NCBI GenBank assembly: GCA_964610905.1
Contig: CAZSYT010000017.1
Location: 1 to 49,861, forward strand
Direction: 5' to 3'
From: JAJZJT01 sp964610905
GTDB lineage: Bacteria > Actinomycetota > Acidimicrobiia > Acidimicrobiales > RAAP-2
DNA: 49,861 nucleotides
The notes under the pieces were generated by a model, which was given only the letters and a program-made list of their open reading frames with translations, was not told where the DNA came from and searched no databases. Position numbers and translations under genes: made by a program. Positions 31,938 through 41,971 of this stretch are shown here, in pieces (the stretch's first letter is position 1; every line of letters starts with the position of its first letter).

Positions 31938-32459
31938 TCAGGCCGCTTCGACGAGCTCGTCCAGCTCCTCCTCCACCTGCACGTGGAAGAGGCGGTTGAA
32001 GAGGAGGAACTTGAGCACCCAGAACAGGCCGAAGGAGCCGACGTTCGCCACCAGCACGACCACGGTCTCGACCTCGTGGCTCAGGTGGTGGTCGATGCCG
32101 AACCGGCGGGCGAGGGCGGCGCCTCCCATCGAGACCACCACACCGATCGCCGACATCACCCAGAACGGGATGATCTCCTTGGTCAGGTGCGACCGCCCGT
32201 TCTTCCCCCACACCCAGCTCCGGTTGAGGTAGTAGGAGGGGACGGTGGCGATGACGTTGGCGGCGATCGTGCTGCCGACCTCGGCGAAGAGGTGCATCAC
32301 GCCGAAGATCAGCAGCAGGGCGACGAACGACACGACGGTCGAGATGACCGACACCATCGTGTAGCGGACGACCTTCTTGACCTGAGGCGTGTCCCGCTTC
32401 TCCCACAGGGAGAGCGCCCGCAGCAGCACCGTTTCCACCGAGGGAACGCTACTCGTCAT
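31938..32459 (-). CDS. GtrA family membrane protein
   Basis: 173 residues with four helices. GtrA proteins are small membrane proteins thought to move or position lipid-linked sugars for surface glycosylation. Marks are VRYTMVSVISTVVSFVALLLIFG, ANVIATVPSYYLNRSWVWGKNGR and FWVLKFLLFNRLFHV. It is closely similar in layout to the second GtrA at 44194 (both have PSYxLNRxWVWxKxGRSH). The C-terminal tail is acidic (VEEELDELVEAA). Confidence 0.88.
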   Translation of the reverse strand: MTSSVPSVETVLLRALSLWEKRDTPQVKKVVRYTMVSVISTVVSFVALLLIFGVMHLFAEVGSTIAANVIATVPSYYLNRSWVWGKNGRSHLTKEIIPFWVMSAIGVVVSMGGAALARRFGIDHHLSHEVETVVVLVANVGSFGLFWVLKFLLFNRLFHVQVEEELDELVEAA

Positions 32460-32533
32460 CCGATCGTCATGTCGGTGTGACCTCGCAGGGTGACGCTCTG
32501 CGCGCTTGACGTCACAAGCTCCTGGTCACCCGG

Positions 32534-33703
32534 TCACAGTGCGTTGGCCGCGGCCACCGCGCCGAGCCAGGTGGCGCTCGGCTTGGGCGTCCGTGCGAAC
32601 GTCGCCCGGTCGACGGCGACGAGGCCGAAGGTGGGCCGGTAGCCGAGCACCCACTCGAAGTTGTCGAGCAGGCTCCAGTAGGTGTAGCTGCGCACGTCGA
32701 CCCCGTCGTCGAGGCAGCGCCCGACCCCGGCGAGCGCCCGACGCACGAAGTCCACGCGCAGCGCGTCGTCGTCGGTGCCGATGCCGTTCTCAGTGACGTG
32801 GACGGGGAGGCCGGTCACCGCGGCGGCACGCCGGATGGTGGCCTCGAGCGCGTCGGGCCACACCTCGTAGCCCATCTGCGTGACGGGCACCCCGTCCTCG
32901 GGCGGGAGGGCACCGTCGGGACCGATCCTCCGGCGCGTGTAGGTCTGCACGCCCACGAAGTCGTCGCCGCCCGTGCCCTCGAGGAAGACGTCCTCGGACG
33001 GCACCCGCAGCCGCTCGAGCCACGCCTCGCCACCCGGCTGGAGCTGGTAGTCGGTCATCGACAGCGTGAGGCCGGCCGGGACGCCCGCAGCCGCTCCCCG
33101 CACGGCGTCCACGCCGGCGCGATGCGCCCGCACGAGGACGTCGTTGACGGCGAGGCGCCGGTCGCGGTCGTGCACGCGGGGCGGGAAGAGCCCGTGGCGC
33201 CACCCCATCGTGGCCACGACGTTGGGCTCGTTGAACGTGGCGAACATCCCTGCCAGGTCGCCGAGGTGGGCGGCGACCTGCTCGCAGTACCGGGCGAAGC
33301 GGTCGACGGCGACCGGCGCCTCCCACGTCCCCTGGGCCGCCAGCCAGCGCGGGTGGGTGAAGTGGTGGAGGGTGACGAAGGGCACGACGCCACGGTCGCG
33401 GCAGGCGGCGGCGACCCGGCGGTAGTGGTCGAGCGCCGCTCGCGAGAACTCGCCCTCGGACGGCTCGACGCGGCTCCACTCCACCGAGAAGCGATAGGCC
33501 GAGAAGCCGAGCCCGGCGACGAGGGCGACGTCCTCGGCGTAGCGGTGGTAGGAGTCGCACGCGTCGCCGCTCGGCTCGGCGCACGGGGTGTCGGGCGCGT
33601 GCTCGAACTCCCACCAGTCGTTGTTGACGTTGCCGCCCTCGATCTGGTGCGCGGCGGTCGCCGTGCCCCACAGGAAGCCGTCGGGGAAGGTGCGCTGGGG
33701 CAT
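32534..33703 (-). CDS. Glycoside hydrolase family 1 (beta-glucosidase-like)
   Basis: 389 residues, slightly short for GH1. It hydrolyses beta-glycosides by a retaining mechanism. Both catalytic glutamates are seen: acid/base E159 in TFNEP and nucleophile E305 in VTENG. Other GH1 marks are FLWGTATAAHQIEGGN, YRFSVEWSRVEP and YTYWSLLDNFEWVLGY. No signal peptide, so cytoplasmic. A TACGGT box lies 8 nt before the ATG. It is divergent from tesB, 51 bp apart. Confidence 0.95.
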   Translation of the reverse strand: MPQRTFPDGFLWGTATAAHQIEGGNVNNDWWEFEHAPDTPCAEPSGDACDSYHRYAEDVALVAGLGFSAYRFSVEWSRVEPSEGEFSRAALDHYRRVAAACRDRGVVPFVTLHHFTHPRWLAAQGTWEAPVAVDRFARYCEQVAAHLGDLAGMFATFNEPNVVATMGWRHGLFPPRVHDRDRRLAVNDVLVRAHRAGVDAVRGAAAGVPAGLTLSMTDYQLQPGGEAWLERLRVPSEDVFLEGTGGDDFVGVQTYTRRRIGPDGALPPEDGVPVTQMGYEVWPDALEATIRRAAAVTGLPVHVTENGIGTDDDALRVDFVRRALAGVGRCLDDGVDVRSYTYWSLLDNFEWVLGYRPTFGLVAVDRATFARTPKPSATWLGAVAAANAL

Positions 33704-33711
33704 GGACCGCC

Positions 33712-33717
33712 ACCGTA
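33712..33717 (-). promoter_or_regulatory. -10 box TACGGT before the GH1 gene
   Basis: TACGGT on the minus strand is 8 nt before the ATG at 33703, a leaderless arrangement in the short GH1/tesB divergent gap. Confidence 0.45.
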
Positions 33718-33754
33718 GCGACCACGGCCGCCGGCTGCCTGGCAGGATGGACCC

Positions 33755-34609
33755 ATGGGTGACGCGCTCGACCAGCTGGTGAACCTGCTCGACCTCGAGC
33801 CGATCGAGGTCAACATCTTCCGCGGCGTGAGCCCGGACGAGGACCGCCAACGGGTCTTCGGGGGCCAGGTCGCCGCCCAGGCGCTGATGGCGGCCGGTCG
33901 CACGGTCGACGCCGGGGCCCCCCACTCCCTGCACTCCTACTTCCTGCGGCCCGGGGACCCCTCGGTCCCGATCCTCTACGAGGTCGACCGCATCCGCGAC
34001 GGGCGGTCGTTCACGACCCGCCGGGTCGTCGCCATCCAGCACGGGCGGGCCATCTTCAACCTGTCGGCGTCGTTCCACGTCGACGAGCCCGGGCTCGAGC
34101 ACCAGGTGGCCATGCCGGACGTCCCGGCCCCCGAGTCGCTCCCGAGCCTGGCCGAGCGCCTCGCCCCCTACCGTGACGTGCTCGCCGACTGGTTCGAGCG
34201 GCCCCACCCCATCGAGCAACGCCACATCGGGGACCTGCCCTTCGTCCACGGCGGTGGCAGGGAGCCGCTGCAGCGCCTGTGGATCCGAGCCGACGGCGAG
34301 CTCCCCGACGACCGGCTCCTGCACGCCTGCATCGCCGCCTACGCGTCGGACATGTCGCTCTTCGACACCATGCTCGCCCCCCACGACGTCCGGTGGGACG
34401 ACCCCGACTTCATGGGGGCGAGCCTCGACCACTGCATGTGGTTCCACCGGCCGTTCCGGGTCGACGAGTGGCTCCTCTACGACATGGACAGCCCCAACGC
34501 GGCGGGGGCCCGCGGGCTCGCCCGGGGCTTCCTCTTCACCAACGACGGCACGCTCGTCGTCTCCATGGCCCAGGAGGGCCTCATGCGGTTGACCCGCTCG
34601 ACCGGCTGA
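33755..34609 (+). CDS. tesB: Acyl-CoA thioesterase II
   Basis: 284 residues, full length double-hotdog thioesterase that hydrolyses medium- and long-chain acyl-CoA. The N-terminal hotdog shows RVFGGQVAAQALMAAGRTV and LHSYFLRPGD; the C-terminal one shows AYASDMSLFDT, SLDHCMWFHRPF and the end VSMAQEGLMR. The Asp in ASDMS, the Thr/Ser region and the Gln in AQEG correspond to the TesB active site. The ATG at 33755 follows GCAGGATGGACCC. Confidence 0.95.
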   Translation: MGDALDQLVNLLDLEPIEVNIFRGVSPDEDRQRVFGGQVAAQALMAAGRTVDAGAPHSLHSYFLRPGDPSVPILYEVDRIRDGRSFTTRRVVAIQHGRAIFNLSASFHVDEPGLEHQVAMPDVPAPESLPSLAERLAPYRDVLADWFERPHPIEQRHIGDLPFVHGGGREPLQRLWIRADGELPDDRLLHACIAAYASDMSLFDTMLAPHDVRWDDPDFMGASLDHCMWFHRPFRVDEWLLYDMDSPNAAGARGLARGFLFTNDGTLVVSMAQEGLMRLTRSTG

Positions 34610-34717
34610 GCACAGGACCCTAGCCCGACCGCGGTGCCCGCCCGGAGGCGGGGGCGACCTCGGGCGTCGACCGCGCCCGCCCGTCGGCGGCCCGTCGGCG
34701 GCCCGCCGGAAGAGGGA

Positions 34718-35992
<1,275 letters not shown>

Positions 35993-36132
35993 TGACTCGA
36001 CCCCTTCTGTTCGGACGTCCTACCGTTCTGCCGCCATCGCGAGCGATCCTAGATGCTCCCGTCGACGGCCAGGCCACGGGCCTCGCCCGCGCCACCGGGG
36101 CCCGGGCCGCCGGCGGCCCGACCTGGGGGGGG

Positions 36133-37704
36133 TCACCCCGTCACCTCGAGCAGGAACTCCTGCGCGGTGCCGGCCGCGCTGGGTTGGGCCACGGGCGGCG
36201 CCACCGACACGACGAGCGTGTAGCGGTGGCCACCGACGACGGCCTGGGGGGCGAGCGTGCACACGGTCGACCCGTCCAGGGGGACGTCGACGGTGGCCTT
36301 GACCGAGCCGCCGGACCGGGAGGCGCTCGGTGCCGCCGTGCCCGGCGGGTCGGCGAGGGCGAGCGTGGCGGTCACCGTGGCGGTGCCCTCGACGACCGCC
36401 CCGCAGTTGGTCACCGTGACCGTGACCTGCACCGTGCCGGTGGGTGGGAGGACGGTCGGCGAGGTGCCGGGCACCGCGGAGACGGGGGCCGCGCACCCCT
36501 GGCCGAACGTCCCCGCCACGCCGGTCTGACCGGCCGGGGGCGGCGCCTGCCCCGTCGCACCCGGAGGGACCACGGCGGGCGGGGCGATGCCGACGGCCGA
36601 GACGATCACCGACGGCGCCGGCGCGTACGCCCGGGTGGCGGCGAGCACCCCGGCCAGGCCGCCGAGCGCAGCCGGGGCCAGCTCGCCGTGGGCCCACCGG
36701 GAGGTCGGGAGCCGGACGGGCGAGCGCCCGCGGCGGGCTGTCGCAGCGAGCGCGGCGTAGGTGGCGTCGGCACCGGCCAGGCTCGCCCCGGACGCCGACA
36801 GTCGGGCGGTGGCCTCGGCCACGGACAGCTGGCCCGGGGGTCGAGCGGCAGTTGCCGGCGGGGCACCGGCGACCGGCAGGGGCTCGAGGGCGAGCAGGCC
36901 GTCGAGGGCGCTCCGGATGCCGGCGGCGGCGGCGGCCCGCTCGTCGAGGACGCTGGCGAGCCCGGCGGCCACCGAGCCCTGCGGCGCCGGCGGCGCCAGG
37001 CGGGCGAGCTGGGCGGCGGTGGTGCGGCTGGAGCGGGCGGCGGCGTCGAGCTGGGCCTGGAGCTCGAGACGTGCCGCGCCCGGCCCGGTGACGACCGGGG
37101 CGCTCGACGACGGGGTGGAGGACGTGGAGCCGTGCGCCGCCGGACGCTTCGCCGACGAGCCGGTCGGCTTCGTGGTCGTCGTCGCCGCCGAGGACGACGG
37201 GGGCGCCGAGGAGGGGGAGGGGGAGGGCGAGGGCGAAGTGGAGGAGGAGGAGGAGGTGGTGGTGGTGGTGGTGGACGTGCCGGTGGCGTTCCCCCCCGAG
37301 GTCGAGGCGGTGCCGGACCCCCCGCGGGGAGCCGTGGTCGACGTGGTGCTGGCGGGAGCGCCCGACGACGCGCCCGAAGCCTGGCGGGTCGGCGCCCGGC
37401 TGGGCGAGGAGCCGGGACGTCCCTTGGTGCTCGGCGCCGGGACCGGAATCCCTGCCGCCGTCGCCAACGCCGTCTCGAGGGCCGTGGCGGTGGCGTTCGA
37501 CTGGTCGACCAACGCCGAGGCCATCGTCCCGTAGGCGGCGTCGGTCATTGCCCGGTACGAGCCCGAGCGCGCCGAGATGTCGGCGACGGAGCCCACCACG
37601 ACCGCGATCACGACCGCAGCCAGGGCCACGGTCGTCACCCGGGCGCGACGCGGGCGCTGGCCGGGACGGCGAGCGCGTCGTCGCCGGCGACGTGGCGGGA
37701 GCAT
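36133..37704 (-). CDS. Hypothetical membrane-anchored protein with Ser/Thr/Pro-rich linker
   Basis: 523 residues; no family recognised. A very basic N-terminus (RRRRRRARRPGQRPRRAR) precedes one membrane helix (VTTVALAAVVIAVVVGSVADI), so most of the chain is outside. Residues about 90-200 are an extreme Ser/Thr/Pro linker encoded by purine-rich triplet runs. An Ala-rich helical part follows and the end resembles a beta-sandwich (TVQVTVTVTNCGAVVEGTATVTATLAL) with two cysteines. The ATG at 37704 has TATCGT 7 nt upstream; a GTG at 37737 is an alternative that would place that box inside the gene. It follows sqdB (71 bp). Confidence 0.75.
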   Translation of the reverse strand: MLPPRRRRRRARRPGQRPRRARVTTVALAAVVIAVVVGSVADISARSGSYRAMTDAAYGTMASALVDQSNATATALETALATAAGIPVPAPSTKGRPGSSPSRAPTRQASGASSGAPASTTSTTAPRGGSGTASTSGGNATGTSTTTTTTSSSSSTSPSPSPSPSSAPPSSSAATTTTKPTGSSAKRPAAHGSTSSTPSSSAPVVTGPGAARLELQAQLDAAARSSRTTAAQLARLAPPAPQGSVAAGLASVLDERAAAAAGIRSALDGLLALEPLPVAGAPPATAARPPGQLSVAEATARLSASGASLAGADATYAALAATARRGRSPVRLPTSRWAHGELAPAALGGLAGVLAATRAYAPAPSVIVSAVGIAPPAVVPPGATGQAPPPAGQTGVAGTFGQGCAAPVSAVPGTSPTVLPPTGTVQVTVTVTNCGAVVEGTATVTATLALADPPGTAAPSASRSGGSVKATVDVPLDGSTVCTLAPQAVVGGHRYTLVVSVAPPVAQPSAAGTAQEFLLEVTG

Positions 37705-37711
37705 CGCCGAG

Positions 37712-37717
37712 ACGATA
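37712..37717 (-). promoter_or_regulatory. -10 box TATCGT before the Ser/Thr-rich protein gene
   Basis: TATCGT on the minus strand is 7 nt before the ATG at 37704; the same hexamer precedes the GtrA gene at 44194. Confidence 0.45.
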
Positions 37718-37775
37718 GTGCGCCCGTACCGGGCCACCGGCTCGCCGGAGGACCGTGGGCTCCCACCCGGTCAGG

Positions 37776-38987
37776 TCAGGCCCGCGCCACCTCGACCTCG
37801 TCGCCGTGGCCGTGGAGCCCCGACGCCGTGACCAGCCGGCTGGCCGTCCGGCGCCACTCGACCGTCGGTCGGATGGCCGCGGGGTCGACACGCTCGCGGT
37901 GGCGCTCGCACACCTCGAGCACCGACCGGACCACTCCGTCGGTCAGGAGGTGCGGGACGAGCCCGAGGTCGAGGAGCTTGGTGTGGGCGGCCCGGTAGTA
38001 GTGCTCCTCCTTCTCCACCCGAGGGTCCTCCACGTGCTCGAGGACGGTGCCGGGCCCGTAGGCGTCGGCCACCATCTCGGCGAGCTGCTGGACCGAGAAC
38101 GACTCGGTGAACTGGTTGAACACCCGGAACTCGCCTCGTTCGGCGGGGTGGTCGACGGCGAGCTCGACACAGGCCAGCGTGTCGAGGATGTTGAGCATGC
38201 CCCTGGTCTGCCCACCGCTCCCGTAGACGGTGAGCGGGTGACCGGTGACCGCCTGGACGCAGAACCGGTTGAGCACGGTACCGAACACGCCGTCGTAGTC
38301 GAAGCGGGTGGCGAGGTCGGGATGGAGCTTGGTCTCCTCGGTCTCGTGGCCGTAGACGATCCCCTGGTTCAGGTCGGTGGCCCGGATGCCCCAGATCCGG
38401 CAGGCGAACATGATGTTGTGGCTGTCGTGGACCTTGGAGAGGTGGTAGAAGGACCCCGGCTGCTTCGGGTAGGGCAGCACGTCGGTCCTGCCGCGGTGGG
38501 TGATCTCGATGTACCCCTCTTCGATGTCGATGTTCGGGGTCCCGTACTCGCCCATCGTCCCGAGCTTCACCAGGTGGATGTCCCGGTCCTGCTCGGCGAT
38601 GGCGTAGAGGAGGTTCAGCGTGCCGACGACGTTGTTGACCTGGGTGTAGACGGCGTGCTGCCGGTCGATCATCGAGTAGGGGGCCGAGCGTTGCTCGGCG
38701 AAGTGGACGACGGCGTCGGGCCGGAACGCCGCCAGGGTGTCCGTCACGAAGCCGGCGTCGGTCAGGTCGCCCACGAACGGCTCGACCGTGATCCCCGACA
38801 GCTCCTTCCACCGCCGGACGCGCTGTTGGAGGTTGACGATCGGGACGAGCGAGTCGACCCCCATCTCGAAGTCGTACTGGCGGCGGACGAAGTTGTCGAC
38901 CACGCCGACCTCGTGCCCCCGCCGGGACAGGTACAACGCCGTCGGCCATCCGAGATAGCCGTCCCCCCCGAGCACCAGGATCTTCAC
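37776..38987 (-). CDS. sqdB: UDP-sulfoquinovose synthase
   Basis: 403 residues, very close in sequence to plant SQD1. It uses NAD to make UDP-sulfoquinovose from UDP-glucose and sulfite, the head-group donor for the sulfolipid SQDG. Diagnostic stretches are ILVLGGDGYLGWPTALYLS, FAEQRSAPYSMIDR, KLGTMGEYGTPNIDIEEGY, PYPKQPGSFYHLSKVHDSHN (YxxxK pair) and NQFTESFSVQQLAEMV. The start is a GTG at 38987 with GAGGAGGAGC before it. The partner glycosyltransferase (SqdD/SqdX) is not in the window. A role in a sulfonated surface glycan instead of SQDG is possible. Confidence 0.95.
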   Translation of the reverse strand: MKILVLGGDGYLGWPTALYLSRRGHEVGVVDNFVRRQYDFEMGVDSLVPIVNLQQRVRRWKELSGITVEPFVGDLTDAGFVTDTLAAFRPDAVVHFAEQRSAPYSMIDRQHAVYTQVNNVVGTLNLLYAIAEQDRDIHLVKLGTMGEYGTPNIDIEEGYIEITHRGRTDVLPYPKQPGSFYHLSKVHDSHNIMFACRIWGIRATDLNQGIVYGHETEETKLHPDLATRFDYDGVFGTVLNRFCVQAVTGHPLTVYGSGGQTRGMLNILDTLACVELAVDHPAERGEFRVFNQFTESFSVQQLAEMVADAYGPGTVLEHVEDPRVEKEEHYYRAAHTKLLDLGLVPHLLTDGVVRSVLEVCERHRERVDPAAIRPTVEWRRTASRLVTASGLHGHGDEVEVARA

Positions 38988-39161
38988 GTCGCTCCTCCTC
39001 GTCCACCGCTGCCCCGGCGGCCCCGTCCTTTCGGGCCTTCCAGCATTGCAGATCGGTGACAAGCATGCCGCGGCGACCTTGGACGGACCTGAGAGAACCA
39101 TGAGCGTCGGGTAAGAACCTCCCGGGCCCGGACGCAGGCGGCCGGGCACGCCGAGCGCACG

Positions 39162-40412
39162 TCAGCTGCCGATGCGCCCGGTCCCCGAGGCCGCGTACGC
39201 GCTCTCGGCGTGCTGCGAGAGGTCGAGGCCGCGGCGCTCGTCGTCGCGGGACACCCGGAGCCCGACGAGCCGGTCGACCCCCACGGCGAGGAGCCACGTC
39301 GCTCCGAACGCCCAGGCCATGGTGGCCACGGTGGCGAGCAGCTCGACCCCGAGCAGGTGCAGCCCGCCACCGTAGAAGAGGCCGTTCGCACCCGCACCGT
39401 TGACCGACCGCGTGGCGAAGAGGCCCAGGAGGACCATGCCGACGACGCCGCCGACGCCGTGGACGCCGAGCACGTCGAGCGAGTCGTCGTAGCCGAAGCG
39501 GAACTTGAAACGGACCGCGACGGCGCACACCACGCCGGCGAGCAGCCCGATGAGGAGCGCCGGCATGGCCGACACGAAGCCGGCGCAGGGGGTGATGGCG
39601 ACCATGCCGGCCACCGCCCCCGAGGCCGCGCCCAGCGTGGTCGGGAAGTGCTCGCGCACCTGCTCGAAGGCGAGCCAGCCCAACAGGCCCGCGGCCGCCG
39701 CCAGCTGGGTGTTGACGAAGGCGTGGACGGCGACCGAGTCGGCACCGAGCGCCGAGCCGGCGTTGAAACCGAACCAGCCGAACCACAGGATGCCGGCACC
39801 GAGCAGGCTGAGCGGGACCGAGTGGGGTGCCATCGACTCGCGCGGCCAGCCTTCCCTCCGCCCGAGGACGAGCACCACGGCGAGCGTCGAGAAGCCCGAG
39901 TTGACCTCGACGACGGTGCCACCGGCGAAGTCGAGGACCCCGCGACGGGCCAGCCACCCCCCGGGGGAGAAGACCCAGTGGGCGATGGGGGCGTACACGA
40001 CGAGCAGCCAGGCGGCGATCAGGAGGAGGAAGGCGGGGAAGCGGACCCGGTCGACCGTGCCGCCACTGATGAGGGCGGCGGTGATGATGGCGAACATCAG
40101 TTGGAAGACCACCACGGCCAGCGGCGAGACGTGGAGCCCGTGGAAGCCCGGGAGCGTGCGGCCGAGGTTGGCCAGGCCGGCCAGGTGGAGGTCCCCGACC
40201 AACCCTCCGCCGGCGTCGTGGCCGAAGGCGAGGCTGCACGCCACCACCGCCCAGAGGACGGTGACGATCCCCATGCAGGCGAGGTTGTTCATCATGACGG
40301 CGAGCACGTTCTTCGCCCGCACCATGCCGCCGTAGAAGAGGGCGAGCCCGGGGGTCATGAACAGCACCAGCGCCGCCGAGCCGAGCACCCAGGCGGTGTC
40401 TCCGGCGCTCAC
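39162..40412 (-). CDS. amt: Ammonium transporter, Amt family
   Basis: 416 residues, 11 helices. Family marks: FYGGMVRAKN, FQLMFAIITAALISGG, DFAGGTVV, WFGFNAGSALG, DVLGVHGVGGVVG and the tail GLDLSQHAESAYA. The pore twin-histidine pair is altered: E169 stands where Escherichia coli AmtB has His168, while H318 is kept. The same Glu substitution is known in some fungal Mep proteins. The GTG at 40412 has GGAGG upstream. No glnK/glnB lies next to it. Confidence 0.95.
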   Translation of the reverse strand: MSAGDTAWVLGSAALVLFMTPGLALFYGGMVRAKNVLAVMMNNLACMGIVTVLWAVVACSLAFGHDAGGGLVGDLHLAGLANLGRTLPGFHGLHVSPLAVVVFQLMFAIITAALISGGTVDRVRFPAFLLLIAAWLLVVYAPIAHWVFSPGGWLARRGVLDFAGGTVVEVNSGFSTLAVVLVLGRREGWPRESMAPHSVPLSLLGAGILWFGWFGFNAGSALGADSVAVHAFVNTQLAAAAGLLGWLAFEQVREHFPTTLGAASGAVAGMVAITPCAGFVSAMPALLIGLLAGVVCAVAVRFKFRFGYDDSLDVLGVHGVGGVVGMVLLGLFATRSVNGAGANGLFYGGGLHLLGVELLATVATMAWAFGATWLLAVGVDRLVGLRVSRDDERRGLDLSQHAESAYAASGTGRIGS

Positions 40413-40551
40413 GTCGTCCTCCGTCTCACCAGGGCGCTCCCTCGCTCGTACCCGTCGTCGGACGGGCCGCCATGGCGCCCCCTGCCTGGTGACCTGCCCC
40501 CGGGCACGGAGCCGTCCCCGGACGTGGCGAAGATAGCCGGTCCGCCGGGTG

Positions 40552-40654
40552 GGGCTCGTCCAGCCCGGCACGGCGCCCGCTCAGCCGGTGCGCGCCTCGG
40601 GCTCGTCCAGCCCGGCACGGCGCCCGCTCAGCCGGTGCGCGCCTCGGGCTCGTC
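40552..40654 (-). repeat. 47-bp tandem repeat (2.2 copies) at the rmuC stop codon
   Basis: Copies 40552-40598 and 40599-40645 are identical and a third begins at 40646. The rmuC stop (40628) lies in the second copy, so the last codons and stop of rmuC are duplicated downstream of the gene. Confidence 0.95.
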
Positions 40655-41971
40655 GCCCGCGTCGTCGGCCTCGCCCGCGTCGTCGGCCAGTCCCTCGACC
40701 AGCTCGCGCGCCTGCAGCGGTCGCGCCGTTCCCTCCACCGGCACCGGGCGCGGCAGCCCGCCGCCCTCGACACCGGGCGTGCCCGTCCCCGGCACGCCGA
40801 GCTCCCCGAAGCGCCGGGCCGTCACCAGCACCCGGCCCTCCAGCGAGCCGACCGCCCGGTTGTAGGCGGCGACGGCGGCGTCGAGCCCCCTGCCCACGGC
40901 GGCGACGTGCCCCGCGAGCACGGCGAGGCGCTGGTACAGCTCGGCGCCGAGCGACTGGACGACCCGGGCGTTCTCGGCGAGGGCGTCCTGCTGCCAGCCG
41001 TAGGCGACCGAGCGCAGGAGGGCGATGAGGGTCGTGGGAGTGGCCAGCAGCACGTCGCGGGCTGCCGCGTGCTCGAGGAGCCCCGGGTCGTGCTCGAGGG
41101 CGGTGGCGAGCAGCGGGTCGCCCGGCACGAACGCCACCACCAGCTCGGGGGAGGGCTCGACCCGGCGCCAGTACTCCTTCTTCGCCAGCTGGTCGACGTG
41201 CGCCCTGAGGTGGCGCCCGTGGTTGGCGAGCAGGGCGCGCCGGGTGGCGTCGTCGTCGGCGTCGCCGGCATCCAGGAACGCCTGCAGGGGGACCTTGGCG
41301 TCGACCGCCACGTGGCGCCCGCCGGGGAGGTGGACGACGAGGTCGGGGCGGAGCCGCCCCGAGTCGCCGTCGGTGGCGACCTGCTCGTCGAAGTCGCAGT
41401 GCTCGACCATGCCGGCGAGCTCGACCACCCGGCGGAGCTGGAGCTCGCCCCACCGACCTCGGGCCTGCGGCGAGCGCAAGGCGGTGACGAGGTTCCGGGT
41501 CTCGCGCTGGAGGTGCTCGTGGGAGGTGGACAGCTGGCCCACCTGCTCGGTGAGCGCCCGGTAGGCGCCCTCGCGGGCCACCTCGATGCGCTGGACCGCC
41601 TCCCGGTACCGCTCGAGCTGCTCGCCGAGCGGACCGAGGAGCTGCTCGATGGCCTGCTGGCGGGCGGCGAGCTGGCCGTCTGCCGCCTGGTTCGCCTCCC
41701 CCAGCCGCGCCTCGGCGAGCTGGAGGAGGTGCTCGCTGTTGCGGGCGAGCGCCTCCGAGGAGAGTCGGCCGAGCTCGCCGAGCAGCTGGCCTCGGACGGC
41801 CTCGACGGCCTCGCGCTGACCGGACGCCCGCCGCCGCTCTCCCTCGAGCTCGGCCCGGAGCTGCGACTCGGTGGCGGCGGCGCCCGCCCGCACGTTGGCG
41901 CGGAGGACGAGCCCGCAGGCGAGGCCGAGGACGACCCCGACCAGGAGGCCGACGACGAGGCCTTCGGTCAC
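40628..41971 (-). CDS. rmuC: DNA recombination protein RmuC homologue
   Basis: 447 residues. RmuC limits rearrangements at inverted repeats and has a PD-(D/E)XK-like nuclease core. One N-terminal membrane helix (LVVGLLVGVVLGLACGLVL) is followed by a long coiled coil (residues about 30-150), then the conserved block RSPQARGRWGELQLRRVVELAGM, LRPDLVVHLPGGRHVAVDAKVPL and VAFVPGDPLL, ATPTTLIALLRSVAYGWQQ. The start is a GTG overlapping the upstream gene's stop (GTGA). Confidence 0.93.
   Translation of the reverse strand: MTEGLVVGLLVGVVLGLACGLVLRANVRAGAAATESQLRAELEGERRRASGQREAVEAVRGQLLGELGRLSSEALARNSEHLLQLAEARLGEANQAADGQLAARQQAIEQLLGPLGEQLERYREAVQRIEVAREGAYRALTEQVGQLSTSHEHLQRETRNLVTALRSPQARGRWGELQLRRVVELAGMVEHCDFDEQVATDGDSGRLRPDLVVHLPGGRHVAVDAKVPLQAFLDAGDADDDATRRALLANHGRHLRAHVDQLAKKEYWRRVEPSPELVVAFVPGDPLLATALEHDPGLLEHAAARDVLLATPTTLIALLRSVAYGWQQDALAENARVVQSLGAELYQRLAVLAGHVAAVGRGLDAAVAAYNRAVGSLEGRVLVTARRFGELGVPGTGTPGVEGGGLPRPVPVEGTARPLQARELVEGLADDAGEADDAGDEPEARTG

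Noticed and set aside
34637..34652. Rho-independent terminator between tesB and gltA
   Set aside because: A 6-bp GC hairpin is present, but there is no T-run on either strand; too weak to call.
36046..36051. gltA promoter with -10 TAGGAT
   Set aside because: The -10 looks fair, but no -35 at a suitable distance and a leader of about 50 nt with other equal candidates.
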